A stretch of 64,000 nt of DNA, from assembly GCF_009925085.1 (NCBI RefSeq), contig NZ_JAABNR010000004.1:215108-279107 (forward strand), in the 5' to 3' direction. The translations under genes were made by a program, and so were the position numbers. How positions within the stretch are numbered: the stretch's first letter is position 1; each line of letters starts with the position of its first letter. This document shows positions 39,961 to 50,528 of this stretch, one piece after another. The DNA comes from Stagnihabitans tardus (GTDB lineage Bacteria; Pseudomonadota; Alphaproteobacteria; Rhodobacterales; Rhodobacteraceae). The notes beneath the pieces are model-generated. The model searched no databases, was not told the origin of the DNA, and saw only the letters and a list, made by a program, of their open reading frames with translations.

Positions 39961-41307
39961 ATGGCCCGGAAATTCATCCCCCACGCAAAGGCGCTTTTGG
40001 CGCTGGGTTTGCCCATCGTCGGCTCTCACCTGGCGCAGATGATGCTGCATGTCACCGACACGATGCTTCTGGGCCGCTATGGTGTCTCCGAGCTTGCGGC
40101 GGTGACCCTGGCGGGATCGGCCTTCTTCGTCCTCTTCATCCTGGGCGCGGGATTTGCCCAGGGGGTCATGCCGCTGGTCGCCTCGGCCATGGGGCGCGGG
40201 GCCGAGGTCGAGGTGCGGCGCGACGTGCGCATGGGGCTCTGGCTCTCGATCCTGTATGGCGTCGCGATCTATCCGCTCTTCTGGGTGGCTGAAACCTGGC
40301 TGCGGGCGCTTGGCCAGACCGCCGATGTCGCGCGGCTGGGTCAGGAGTTCCTGCGCATCGCGGGGCCCGGCATGGTGCCCGCGCTGATCGTCATGACGCT
40401 GAAGAGCTATCTTTCGGCCATGGGAAGGACCCAGGTCGTTTTGTGGATCACCATCGGGGCCGTCGGGTTGAACCTCCTGGTGGGATGGGCCCTGATCTTC
40501 GGGCGGCTGGGCCTGCCGGAGCTTGGCGTCGAGGGGGCGGCCATTGCCACGCTGACGGTCCAGGTCTTCAGCGCCCTGGCCCTGGCGCTTTATGCTCATC
40601 GCCAGCCGAGCCTGCGCCAGCACCAGGTCTTCCGCCGCTTCTGGCGCCCCGACACCGCCGCCTTGGCCCGGGTCTTCCGCCTGGGTTGGCCCATCGGGGT
40701 GACGGGCCTCGCGGAGAGCGGGCTCTTCTCGGGCGCAAGCCTTATGATGGGCTGGATCTCCGAGGTCGCGCTGGCCGCCCATGGCATCGCCATGCAGGTG
40801 GCCGCCCTGGCCTTCATGGTGCATCTGGGGCTTTCGAATGCCGCCACGGTTCTGGCGGGGCGGGCCGAAGGCGCAGGCAATGCGCGCGGCCTGCGGGATG
40901 TGGCGCTGACCTCGATCCTGATGTCCTTCGGTTTTGGCGCCGTGATGATCGTCGTCTTCCTGGCGATGCCGCTGCCGATCCTCAGCCTCTTCCTTGACAC
41001 CGCCAAACCGGAATCGGACGAGATATTGACGCTTGGCGTGACGCTCTTGGCCCTGGCCGCGCTGTTCCAGTTGGGGGATGCGATGCAGGTCATGGCCCTG
41101 GGCCTCTGCCGGGCGCTGCGTGACACCCGCGTGCCGATGATCATGGCGGCCTTCAGCTATTGGGGCGTGGGCATCCCCTGCAGCTATCTCTTGGGCTTCC
41201 ACTTCGGCCTTGGCGCCGAGGGGATATGGCTGGGCCTGGTCCTGGGCCTGGCTTTCGCCTCGGGCAGCCTGATGGTGCGATTCTGGCGCGAGGCTCCGGA
41301 GGCGTAA
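39961..41307 (+). CDS. MATE-family efflux transporter
   Basis: A 448-residue inner membrane multidrug/sodium or proton antiporter with about 12 helices in two MatE repeats (GLPIVGSHLAQMMLHVTDT near the start; GWPIGVTGLAESGLFSGA at mid-protein). NorM-type enzyme. ATG 39961 begins MARKFIPHAKALL, the usual family start; no strong Shine-Dalgarno is seen. Substrate unknown. Followed by an inverted pair of GTATAC palindromes. Confidence 0.93.
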   Translation: MARKFIPHAKALLALGLPIVGSHLAQMMLHVTDTMLLGRYGVSELAAVTLAGSAFFVLFILGAGFAQGVMPLVASAMGRGAEVEVRRDVRMGLWLSILYGVAIYPLFWVAETWLRALGQTADVARLGQEFLRIAGPGMVPALIVMTLKSYLSAMGRTQVVLWITIGAVGLNLLVGWALIFGRLGLPELGVEGAAIATLTVQVFSALALALYAHRQPSLRQHQVFRRFWRPDTAALARVFRLGWPIGVTGLAESGLFSGASLMMGWISEVALAAHGIAMQVAALAFMVHLGLSNAATVLAGRAEGAGNARGLRDVALTSILMSFGFGAVMIVVFLAMPLPILSLFLDTAKPESDEILTLGVTLLALAALFQLGDAMQVMALGLCRALRDTRVPMIMAAFSYWGVGIPCSYLLGFHFGLGAEGIWLGLVLGLAFASGSLMVRFWREAPEA

Positions 41308-41311
41308 AAGA

Positions 41312-41408
41312 CCCGGGGTATACCCCGGGCTACGCTGCGGACCAATAGCGACAGGGCGACAGGGCAGGGCTCTGGTGGTGTCGGCGTAGCCCGGGGTATA
41401 CCCCGGGG
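41312..41408. repeat. Inverted pair of GTATAC palindromes
   Basis: CCCGGGGTATACCCCGGG-CTACG at 41312-41334 and its mirror CGTAG-CCCGGGGTATACCCCGGG at 41385-41407, with 50 bases between. They fill the gap between the convergent MATE and hypothetical genes and could fold into one large stem, so a two-way terminator is plausible. Confidence 0.85.
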
Positions 41409-41414
41409 CCCCCA

Positions 41415-41828
41415 TCACCCCCGAGGGGCGCGCTGGTCCAGCTTGTCGGCCCGGCGCCGGATCAGGACCGACCGCAGGTCATGCATCGCCATCAGAAGCG
41501 GGTCGAGCACCCGGTCGACCTCTTCATCCGTGGCGCGGGTCTGCACCCATTGTGCCGTCATGTTCAGGTGATCGACCGTGCGGAGGATGTCGTCAATGTC
41601 GCGCTCGGCCTGAAGCGCGCGGCGCGTCTCCAGCCAGCGCGCGATCTCGGCCCGGTCTTCCTCGGTCAGTTCCGTCTCGCCATGCGGCTTGATATTGCCG
41701 TTCTTGACGTTGACGACGGCGATCTCGACCAGCTCCAGCCGACGCTGGCGCTGTTCGCTTTCGACGCGGAAGACCACGGCGCCATTGTCCCGGATGCGGA
41801 AGTAATACTGGGGCAGATCGGCGGCCAT
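41415..41828 (-). CDS. Conserved hypothetical protein
   Basis: A 137-residue soluble protein starting MAADLPQYYFRIRDNGAVVF, with a short beta-rich N-terminus and a long helical C-terminal part (EDRAEIARWLETRR and beyond). No named domain is recognised. It follows the aminotransferase gene by eight bases on the same strand, so the two are likely co-transcribed. It ends close to the inverted GTATAC palindromes. Confidence 0.8.
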   Translation of the reverse strand: MAADLPQYYFRIRDNGAVVFRVESEQRQRRLELVEIAVVNVKNGNIKPHGETELTEEDRAEIARWLETRRALQAERDIDDILRTVDHLNMTAQWVQTRATDEEVDRVLDPLLMAMHDLRSVLIRRRADKLDQRAPRG

Positions 41829-41836
41829 GAGGGCTC

Positions 41837-43352
<1,516 letters not shown>

Positions 43353-43445
43353 CGGGTTCTTTGCGGCGAAAGCGGCGCAAGTTTACGTTATGTTTGTGTT
43401 TCGTGCCCATCTTGTCCTTGTAACGAGGCAAATCGGAGACACTGC

Positions 43446-43943
43446 ATGACCATGCATGCCCCCCTTCTGGATGGTTCGCAGAAAGCCCTTCTGGCGGGGT
43501 ATCTTGACAGCTTGGCACTGTTGGAGCGGCTTCATCGCCTGCTCCTGGACGTCATCAAGGACGAATTCGAACGGCTTGGCATCCTGGAGATCAACTCGGT
43601 CCAGGCTCTGCTGTTGTTCAACATCGGCGAGAACGAGGTGACGGCGGGCGAGCTGAAGACCCGGGGTTATTACCAGGGGTCCAATGTCTCCTATAACCTG
43701 AAGAAGCTGGTGGAGCTGGGCTATATGCATCACCAGCGGTCAGAGATCGACCGCCGTTCGGTGCGGGTGCGGCTGACCGAAAAGGGCCGGCGCGTGCGCG
43801 GGCTGATCTCGGAGCTGTTCCAGCGTCATGCCGAGGTGCTGGGCAAGCGCGGCGTGATCGACAACGAGGTGATGGAGACGATCAACGGCTCCTTGAAGCG
43901 GATGGAACGCTTCTGGACCGAACAGATCCGCTATATCTACTGA
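43446..43943 (+). CDS. MarR-type winged-helix regulator (LdtR-like)
   Basis: A 165-residue regulator with a winged-helix core: AGELKTRGYYQGSNVSYNLK is the recognition region, and DRRSVRVRLTEKG is the wing. The sequence resembles the alphaproteobacterial group that includes LdtR, which responds to envelope conditions; that identity is from memory of the family. GGAG lies six bases before the ATG. The upstream 90 bases are AT-rich and probably contain the promoter. A large hairpin follows the stop. Confidence 0.88.
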   Translation: MTMHAPLLDGSQKALLAGYLDSLALLERLHRLLLDVIKDEFERLGILEINSVQALLLFNIGENEVTAGELKTRGYYQGSNVSYNLKKLVELGYMHHQRSEIDRRSVRVRLTEKGRRVRGLISELFQRHAEVLGKRGVIDNEVMETINGSLKRMERFWTEQIRYIY

Positions 43944-43948
43944 GGGGT

Positions 43949-44022
43949 CCGGGAGCTTTCCAGGCGGGCATTCGCCCGCAAGGAAACCTCCCGGAGGAAG
44001 CAGGGGGGGCGCGCCCCCCCTG
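43949..44022 (+). terminator. Large hairpins after the MarR-type gene
   Basis: 43949-43969 pairs with 43974-43994 (18 of 21 bases, inner GCGGGC-ATTC-GCCCGC). A second perfect hairpin CAGGGGGGGC-GC-GCCCCCCCTG is at 44001-44022. They start five bases after the stop and probably end the transcript. Confidence 0.65.
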
Positions 44023-44383
44023 CACCCCCCCCGCCACATCGGGTTTTGCGGGAAGCCGAGGGGTGGGCCCTGGCGGCTCCGGCTTGGAGGGAGGACGGGG
44101 CGGGGCTTGGTGGTTTGGCTTGGACGGATGGCACGGCAGGGCGTTACGCTCTGCCTTTGTCGTTTTGGGGCTCGGAGGTGGTGGCCTTGGAGGCGTTGCG
44201 GAACTTGAGCCGGGGGGCTTTGGGGTGGCGAGGTGATCGAGCTGGGGGGCCTTGTGCTTGATGGTCACGACGTCCGCGCGGTCGTGTGGCCTTCGGGGGT
44301 AGAAGGTCGGGCTCTGCTGAGTGGCCTCGATTGATCGACGCAGGCGTTTTGCGGCGCGTGGGTTGCGGTTTGGGCCGGGCTCC
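44023..44383. other. Non-coding stretch, nothing recognised
   Basis: GC-rich sequence between the MarR-type terminator and the end of kpsC. Open frames on both strands here are low-complexity Pro/Ala/Arg translations with no start signal. I see no RNA gene or repeat of the families found elsewhere. Confidence 0.6.
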
Positions 44384-46429
44384 TCAGCGCCAGAGCCAGG
44401 CGTAGCTGGCCAGGGCGCCTTGCAATTTCGAGAGGATGCGCAGGCGCAACGGTGCGGGGAGCGACTGGCCAAGGCGGCGCAGGGCGACCTCGGGGGGGCA
44501 GGGGCGTTTGGCCACCGGGTCGAAATAGCGCGGATAGGCGATCAGGCTGGCATGGACCAGTTGGTCCAGGGTGACCTTCGGCAAGGGGTGGAGGTCGGGC
44601 GCGCGGCGGCGGCGGTCGGGGACGGGGCCAAGGTCGGTGGTCAGGCCCCAACCCGCGTAGAAGGGCGCGCCGATCGTGGTGACGGGCTTGCCCCGGATCA
44701 GGGCCTCGAAGCCGAGGAGGGAGGTCAGGGTCCAGACCTCGTCGCAGGCATCGATCAGGGCGATGGGATCGGCCTGGGTGGCGATCACATCGACCAGGGG
44801 GCGCGAGGGCTGGGGGCGGGGCAAGGCGTCAGAGGGGTCGACAGGAGGCGTCCAGGGGGCGGTCAGCACTTCGGGGGGCAGGGCGCCGGGGCGCAGGCCC
44901 GCTTCGACATCGGGATGGGGCTTGTAGACGATGACGGCGCCGGGAACGGCTGCGCGGACGGCCTGCAAGAGGCCGAGATTGCTGCTTATCTCGCCACAGC
45001 CCAGGCGGATCGAGGCATCGTCCTCGACCTGTCCGGGGACGAGGATGCGGTGGCCCTCGGGCAGGTCGGGCATGCCCCCGCCGAGGTTGTATTTCGAGAG
45101 CCGCGCCGCGATGAGGGCGCGGCGGAGGCGCTCGGCCCGGGCCTGGCCGCCGGGGGGAAGGGGGCGGCGGACCAGGGTCTCAAAATCCGAAGGCCGGGTC
45201 GGGTCGTAGTAGATGCCGGTGGTGTCGGTGACCAGCGATAGCGGCGGCACCAGGGCGGCACCGAGGCCGCGCGAGCGCAGGAAACCATCCTCGACCGCGA
45301 TGCCATCGCTCGATTTCCCCGCCCAGATCAGGGGCTTGCGACCCGTCTTTGCGGCAAGCGTCAGGGCCTCCCCGGGCGTCTTGCGGAAGATCAGCGGCTT
45401 TTCGCGGCCGAAGAAATCCTGCAAGGGCTTGCGCTTCCAGAGCCGCATCCCCCCCGCCACATAGCCCAGACGGTCGGCGCGGAAGGCGCGGGTCTCGGCC
45501 TCCAGCTGGTCGATGACCTCTTCCAGGCTGCAAAGCCGGTCATGGCAGGGCGTTGCCCAAACTGGCGCCAGCACCATGGCGCCTGCGAAGAGCTGCACCT
45601 TGGTCAGGCGGCGCGTGCGGCGGTCCAACGGAAAGCGGTCGTCGGTCAGGCCCCAGCCGGCATAGAAGGGCTGGCCGAAGACAACGGGGCGGTGACCGGC
45701 CAGGATCGCCTCGAAGCCGAGCTGGCTGGAGACGGTATAGACTGCGATGGCGCCCTCCAGGAGGCGCCAGGGCGAGACGGGGGCGGTCACCAGGTCTCCG
45801 GCCTGGAAATGGCCGGGGCGGAAGCCGCTTTGTGTCTCGGGATGGGTCTTGATCAGGATGCGCTGGCCGGGATGCTCGGCCTGGGCGGTAGCCAGCATCT
45901 CGGTGAAACGCGCCGGATCGGGCACCGAGGCATCGCCGCGCGTCTGGTCGATGACCAGGACATAGCCGGGGGGCGGCAGATCGGCCTCTGGATCGTGAAT
46001 GTTGTATTTTGACAAGTCGAGCAGCCGAAGCCGTTCAATTCCATCCCTTGCCTGGGAGAGAATGTTTGAATTGTCCAAGGGGTCACGGGCCAGGATCTGC
46101 TCCAGCCGCGAGGGGGTGCTGGCGTCGTAATGGATCCCGAGGTCATCCAGCATCAGCCCCATCGGGGCCTCGCCCGACCGACCGGGCCGCAAAGAGCGCA
46201 GGAAGGCATCCTCGATCCGGATCAGCGGCGCCTGGTAGCGCGCGGCGATCTTCTCGCCGCGCCAGGCATAGGCCCCCTTGCCCCAGACCGCGACTCCGTC
46301 GCCCGCTTTGGGCAGGCCCAGCCGAACCTCATGGCCCGCAAGCTGCAGGATCCGCCGCACCCCGGGGCGGAAAAACCCCGCCGTATAGGCGCAAAGCCGA
46401 TGGGGGAGCCCGGTCGCCTCGGGCTCCAT
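44384..46429 (-). CDS. kpsC: Capsule biosynthesis beta-Kdo transferase KpsC
   Basis: A 681-residue cytoplasmic protein with two related halves, shown by repeated phrases: GIHYDASTPSRLE / GIYYDPTRPSDFE, and PFYAGWGLTDD / PFYAGWGLTTD. KpsC has two beta-Kdo transferase domains (GT99/GT107 type) that build the Kdo linker on which group 2 capsules are assembled. Starts three bases after the exporter gene stop, so the two are in one operon. Length matches the family. Confidence 0.94.
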   Translation of the reverse strand: MEPEATGLPHRLCAYTAGFFRPGVRRILQLAGHEVRLGLPKAGDGVAVWGKGAYAWRGEKIAARYQAPLIRIEDAFLRSLRPGRSGEAPMGLMLDDLGIHYDASTPSRLEQILARDPLDNSNILSQARDGIERLRLLDLSKYNIHDPEADLPPPGYVLVIDQTRGDASVPDPARFTEMLATAQAEHPGQRILIKTHPETQSGFRPGHFQAGDLVTAPVSPWRLLEGAIAVYTVSSQLGFEAILAGHRPVVFGQPFYAGWGLTDDRFPLDRRTRRLTKVQLFAGAMVLAPVWATPCHDRLCSLEEVIDQLEAETRAFRADRLGYVAGGMRLWKRKPLQDFFGREKPLIFRKTPGEALTLAAKTGRKPLIWAGKSSDGIAVEDGFLRSRGLGAALVPPLSLVTDTTGIYYDPTRPSDFETLVRRPLPPGGQARAERLRRALIAARLSKYNLGGGMPDLPEGHRILVPGQVEDDASIRLGCGEISSNLGLLQAVRAAVPGAVIVYKPHPDVEAGLRPGALPPEVLTAPWTPPVDPSDALPRPQPSRPLVDVIATQADPIALIDACDEVWTLTSLLGFEALIRGKPVTTIGAPFYAGWGLTTDLGPVPDRRRRAPDLHPLPKVTLDQLVHASLIAYPRYFDPVAKRPCPPEVALRRLGQSLPAPLRLRILSKLQGALASYAWLWR

Positions 46430-46432
46430 CGC

Positions 46433-47563
46433 TCAGTTGCCGCTGGCCGTCGAGGCGAGGTTGGCCGCCTGGTTGGCCGAGCCCGTGATTGCGCCGATGG
46501 TCTTGGACCACTGGGTGAAGGGCGCCTCGGTGACATAGAGGGTGTCGCCGTCGCGGATCAGGAAGTCGCGGGCCTCGAACATGCCGGTGGGCTGGGTCAG
46601 GTCCAGCACATAGACGAAGCGCTGGTCGCCCTGCAGGTCGTTGCGGCCGAGGACGGCATTGGCCAGCTCTTCGGGCTCGTTGCGCAGGATGAAGACGCCG
46701 GTCGGATCGGCGATGTTGGAGTTCAGCCCGCCCACGGTCGCAATCGCCTCCAGCGCCGAAAGCGTCTGGGTCTGGAAGGGCACGCGGCTTTGCGTGCCGG
46801 TGGCGCCCAGGGCCACGAAGGCGCGGGTGTCCTGTTCGATCGTCACCGTGTCGCCCGGACGCAGCGCGATATCAAGACGCGGATTGGTGTAGAGGTCGGC
46901 GAGCCAGACCTTCTCGGTCCGGTTGCCGCGCGTCACATGAACGACGGCCACGGCCTGCGGGATCGTCACGCCACCGGCGCGGGCGATCATCGCGGTCAGG
47001 GTCCGGGTCGGCGCCTCGATCGCGTAATTGCCCTGGCCCGCCACCTGGCCATTGACCGTCACGGTCGAGCCCAGGCCCGAGGCGCGCTGGACGACGACCT
47101 GGGGGTCGGGCGTCTGGGGGTCGAGCTTGCGGGTTATGGCGTCGCGCAGGCCCTCGGCCGTCTGGCCCGCCGCCTTGATCCGGCCCGCATAGGGCACGAA
47201 AACAAAGCCTTGACCATCGACTTGCAGGGTCTGCAGGTTCGAGACGCGCTGCCCGGTGTTGCCCAGGAGCGGGTCGTCCTTGACGTTTTCGAAGACCGTC
47301 ACCGAGACCGTGTCACCCGGCGAGATGATGTCTTGCGCCATCACGCCCGCCTTCAGGAAGGACGAGGAGAAGCCGAAAGAGGGCTGCACCGCCGTGGCCC
47401 GTGTCACCGACGGCGTCACCGTCACCACGAAAGCATCGCCGCCGTTCAGGACGGAGCCCTCGAAAATCTCGTTCTTGTTCGGGCCGGACCTTGGCAGGCC
47501 ACAAGCCGCCACGGATACCAAAAGGCCCAGGGCTGCCGCCCGCCTTGTCACGTTCACTGCCAC
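46433..47563 (-). CDS. Wza/KpsD-like polysaccharide export lipoprotein
   Basis: A 376-residue outer membrane export protein. A lipoprotein signal (ALGLLVSVAACGLPRSG) is followed by a Poly_export domain (DIISPGDTVSVTVFENV, VDGQGFVFVPYAGRIKAAGQ) and SLBB-type repeats (VNGQVAGQGNYAIEAPTRTL, then RPGDTVTIEQDTRAFVALGA). It forms the capsule channel. GTG 47563 is chosen because AAGGAG lies eight bases upstream; GTG 47557 is an alternative. Lies between kpsS and kpsC. Confidence 0.92.
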   Translation of the reverse strand: MAVNVTRRAAALGLLVSVAACGLPRSGPNKNEIFEGSVLNGGDAFVVTVTPSVTRATAVQPSFGFSSSFLKAGVMAQDIISPGDTVSVTVFENVKDDPLLGNTGQRVSNLQTLQVDGQGFVFVPYAGRIKAAGQTAEGLRDAITRKLDPQTPDPQVVVQRASGLGSTVTVNGQVAGQGNYAIEAPTRTLTAMIARAGGVTIPQAVAVVHVTRGNRTEKVWLADLYTNPRLDIALRPGDTVTIEQDTRAFVALGATGTQSRVPFQTQTLSALEAIATVGGLNSNIADPTGVFILRNEPEELANAVLGRNDLQGDQRFVYVLDLTQPTGMFEARDFLIRDGDTLYVTEAPFTQWSKTIGAITGSANQAANLASTASGN

Positions 47564-47652
47564 TGCCCGGGCTCCTTTTGCGGAGTTTGCCTCAAGTTTT
47601 GCCGCTAACCATACAAAACTTGTGAACAAATGCAAACAGAGCCTTTCGCGGC

Positions 47653-48936
47653 CTAGTTCACCAGCCGCAACTGTTGCCTTGGCGCCGCGTTGCCCGAGGT
47701 CAGCGCGTCATAGGGGTCTTCGGGCAAAAGCATCATGTCGACGATTTGCCGCATCAACTCGCGCCGCCCCCGGGCCGAGTAAAAGCCGCCGGGGATCTGC
47801 GAGGTCTCGAGCAGGTAATGCCGGTAGTCGCGGTAAGCCTTGCTGTCGGGCCGCGCGGGTTTGGCGAAGAATTCGGGCAGGGGCTGGGCCGAGACGAATT
47901 CCGGCTTGGCATAGACCGCCGCGCCGAAGACCTTCAAAGGCAGCCCGCGCCAAAGCACCTGTTGCGCGGCGGTCGAATTGACCGTCACCGCCGTCCGCGC
48001 CGGGTTCAAAAGCCGCGCAAGCTTGCCGCCGCGCACGAAATGCACCCGGTCTTCGATGCCATGCAACGCCGCCAGCCGTTTGATCTCTGACGCCACCGGC
48101 ACGCGGCCATCCTCCAGGGGATGGGCCTTGAAGACCAGGTGGTGGTGACGCGGGGCGCCCTTGGCGAAGCCTTCGGTCACCAGCTCCAGGAATTCACTCA
48201 TCGTGCGGAAGGGGGAATGCATCTGGAAGCTGGAGTCATGCTCCAGCTGCAAAAGCACAAGGTGATAGGGAAAACCGCCGTGCTGGATGCGCCAGGTAGC
48301 GAGGAAACGTTCGGCCCGGTGCAGCGGCATCAGGGCCAAGCGTTTGAGATACAACAGGAACTCTTGCCCCACGGTCAGCGCCCGATGCGGCCGGAAGTTG
48401 CGGTAATCCCAAAAGCCGGTCAGCACGAACCAGTGATAAAGCGCGCCCCAGAACATGTGCTGCGCCATGTCGCCCCAATGCGCCGGTGCATCGGGCAGGT
48501 CCATGTCCAAGGCCGAGATCGCGGCCTGCATCTGCCCCACGCCCATCTGCATCAGCCGCGAATTGCCGTTCGACCCGTCGCGCTCATAGGTGACCCAATA
48601 GGGCCGCAGATAGCCCTCTTCGAAGACATGGATGCGCAGGCCCATCGCCCGCGCCGCCTGCACGGAATGGGCATGGACGGGCCGCGTGTCGCCGTAAAGC
48701 ACGATATCGGTGATGCGCTTTTCGGCCAGGATCAGGCGCAGGGTCTGCGGCCAATCCTCGGGCCGGCCCTTGAAGGGGATGTAATTCTCCGATGCCCAGA
48801 AGGCCCGGTCGCCCCGGTTGAAGCCCACGCGCCAGACCTCTGCCCCCGCGCGGGCCAGCATGCGGCCCAAACGGTGGAAGAAGGGCCCATGCGGCCCTTG
48901 CAGAAAGAGAAAGCGGTGTCCTTCGGCCGATTGCAT
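47653..48936 (-). CDS. kpsS: Capsule biosynthesis Kdo transferase KpsS
   Basis: A 427-residue KpsS protein, which adds the first beta-Kdo residue to the lipid acceptor of group 2 capsules. Family phrases are FLQGPHGPFFHRLGRML at the N-terminus, HVFEEGYLRPYWVTYE, HHLVFKAHPLEDGR and VTVNSTAAQQVLWRGLP. ATG 48936 has AAGGA four bases upstream. First gene of the kpsS-export-kpsC unit, divergent from the MIGHNRGP protein. Confidence 0.94.
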   Translation of the reverse strand: MQSAEGHRFLFLQGPHGPFFHRLGRMLARAGAEVWRVGFNRGDRAFWASENYIPFKGRPEDWPQTLRLILAEKRITDIVLYGDTRPVHAHSVQAARAMGLRIHVFEEGYLRPYWVTYERDGSNGNSRLMQMGVGQMQAAISALDMDLPDAPAHWGDMAQHMFWGALYHWFVLTGFWDYRNFRPHRALTVGQEFLLYLKRLALMPLHRAERFLATWRIQHGGFPYHLVLLQLEHDSSFQMHSPFRTMSEFLELVTEGFAKGAPRHHHLVFKAHPLEDGRVPVASEIKRLAALHGIEDRVHFVRGGKLARLLNPARTAVTVNSTAAQQVLWRGLPLKVFGAAVYAKPEFVSAQPLPEFFAKPARPDSKAYRDYRHYLLETSQIPGGFYSARGRRELMRQIVDMMLLPEDPYDALTSGNAAPRQQLRLVN

Positions 48937-49047
48937 CCGATCCTTGCCCTCGTTTTCGGCACTTTGCCCGGCAAAGCTTTACGATCCCTGATCTTCGCTT
49001 TGCAATCTGGCGTCAATGCGGCAGGATTTCGCAAAAAGGAGATGGGG

Positions 49048-49575
49048 ATGATCGGTCACAATCGCGGCCCGCAAGAGGGGCAGGGCTGGCACTTGCACTG
49101 CTGGAAGCGCGCGCGGGCCGATCTTCTGCCGACCCTGCCGCTCGAGGTCGTCAGGCTGCGCGTGGCCCGGGCGCAGGCCCTGAGGCTGGATTACCGCACC
49201 TATGCCTCGGTCCGGGCCGCCACCGGGCATGATGTCGTGGCCTTTCTCTTTTCCTCCAATGCCTTGCGGGTGAGTTCTGGCCGTATTGCGCCTCTGCGGG
49301 CTTTGCATCTGACGGCGGTTCAGGCTGGGCGGATCGGGCTGGCGCAGGGTCTGGCGGTGGCCGTGCTGGCCGAGAACCCCGAGCTGACCTCTGCCCATCC
49401 CGCACCCGCCCCTTTTGCGCCTTGGGGGGCAGCGCGGGCGGCAATCCGCGCCGCGCTGCCGGGGATTTCGGGGGATCGGGTCATCCTCGTGGGCGCGGCG
49501 CCTTGGGAGAAAGACTGGCTCTCGGCGGGCGGTCTGGCGGCCTTCCTGCCCGAGGAGCGGTATTTCCCCGCCTGA
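49048..49575 (+). CDS. Conserved hypothetical MIGHNRGP protein
   Basis: A 175-residue soluble protein. The opening MIGHNRGP is a phrase seen at the start of several uncharacterised alphaproteobacterial proteins. AGGAG lies six bases before ATG 49048; an in-frame ATG at 49042 would abut the ribosome binding site and is less likely. The body is Ala/Leu-rich with no domain I can name. Stands alone between kpsS (divergent) and nusB. Confidence 0.78.
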   Translation: MIGHNRGPQEGQGWHLHCWKRARADLLPTLPLEVVRLRVARAQALRLDYRTYASVRAATGHDVVAFLFSSNALRVSSGRIAPLRALHLTAVQAGRIGLAQGLAVAVLAENPELTSAHPAPAPFAPWGAARAAIRAALPGISGDRVILVGAAPWEKDWLSAGGLAAFLPEERYFPA

Positions 49576-49656
49576 AGGCCCCCGGAAACCAAGCTTGGCC
49601 TTGCGATTTGGGCCAAGCTGCGGCAAAGGGGCGGCTGATCCAAAGAGGCTTGCCCC

Positions 49657-50151
49657 ATGTCCAACGACGCCAAGGCCGATGCGAAGGCCGAAAAGGCCGC
49701 TCTGCGCCGCCAGATGAAATCCGCCGCCCGGCTCTATGCCGTGCAGGCGCTGTTTCAGATGGAAAGCTCGGCCCAGACCGTCCAGGCGGTGACCCGCGAA
49801 TTCGAGACTCATCGCTTCGGCGAAGAGATCGAGGGCGAAGAGATGGCCGAGGGCGATGCGGAGCTTTTCCGCAAGGTCGTGGCGGCGGCGGTGAACTGGC
49901 AGGCCAAGATCGACCAGGCGACCGACCGTGCGCTGGTGGCGAAATGGCCGATCGACCGCATCGACCCGGTCCTGCGCGCGGCCTTCCGTGCCGCCGGGGC
50001 CGAGTTCGTCGATCTCGACACCCCGCCCAAGGTCGTGATCAACGAATATGTCGACGTGGCCAAGGCCTTCTTCCCCGAGGGCAAGGAAGCGAAATTCGTC
50101 AATGCGGTCCTCGATCACATGGGCCACGAACTGCGCCCGGAGGGCTGGTGA
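49657..50151 (+). CDS. nusB: Transcription antitermination factor NusB
   Basis: A 164-residue all-helical RNA-binding factor that acts with NusE in rRNA antitermination. Typical blocks are ARLYAVQALFQME, RALVAKWPIDRIDPVLRAAFRAA and PPKVVINEYVDVAKAFFPEGK with EAKFVNAVLDHMG. The ~20-residue charged N-terminal extension is common in Rhodobacterales. It is separate from the riboflavin genes with which it often clusters. A full composite repeat starts ten bases after the stop. Confidence 0.96.
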   Translation: MSNDAKADAKAEKAALRRQMKSAARLYAVQALFQMESSAQTVQAVTREFETHRFGEEIEGEEMAEGDAELFRKVVAAAVNWQAKIDQATDRALVAKWPIDRIDPVLRAAFRAAGAEFVDLDTPPKVVINEYVDVAKAFFPEGKEAKFVNAVLDHMGHELRPEGW

Positions 50152-50160
50152 CCTGGGGGT

Positions 50161-50282
50161 GCGGGGGGTTGCCGCCCCCCGCACCCCCCGCTTTCGGGGG
50201 GACCAGTCCCCCCGAGCCCCCCAGCCAAAGGGGAGCACGCTCCCCTTTGGAAACCCCGTGGATATTTGAGTCAAGTTGAAAG
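50161..50282 (+). repeat. Composite gene-end repeat, full copy (plus)
   Basis: GCGGGGGG-TTGCCG-CCCCCCGC (50161-50182), then TCGGGGGGAC-CA-GTCCCCCCGA (50194-50215), then CCAAAGGGGAGC-AC-GCTCCCCTTTGG (50225-50250). These are followed by AAACCCCGTG and the tail GATATTTGAGTC-AAGTTGAAAG (to 50282). It is a mirror-order match to 39047-39168. The arms differ in compensating pairs. The rest of the gap, 50283-50528, shows no gene. Confidence 0.88.
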
Positions 50283-50528
50283 CGGGGGCTTTCCAGGCGC
50301 TTGTTTCCTTGGGCTTTTGGGCCAGACGGCAAGCCCGAGCTGCACCGACACGGCGCGGCTTTCCGGGGCGGAACCCGCGCAGAGAAGGCGCGCCTTGCCC
50401 GAGCCGGTTGGCGCCCCTCGGCGCCAGAGGCGAGAGATGATCTTGCGGCGCCAGCCGCTCCTTTTGGCAATCGCTTGCATGGGCCCTTGGCCTGCGCTAC
50501 CCCCGGCGCCTTGGCAGAGAGGCCCCAG

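Noticed and set aside
44046..44261. Open frames between the MarR-type gene and kpsC
   Set aside because: No ribosome binding site, low-complexity composition and no family resemblance; they reflect GC-rich DNA with few stop codons.
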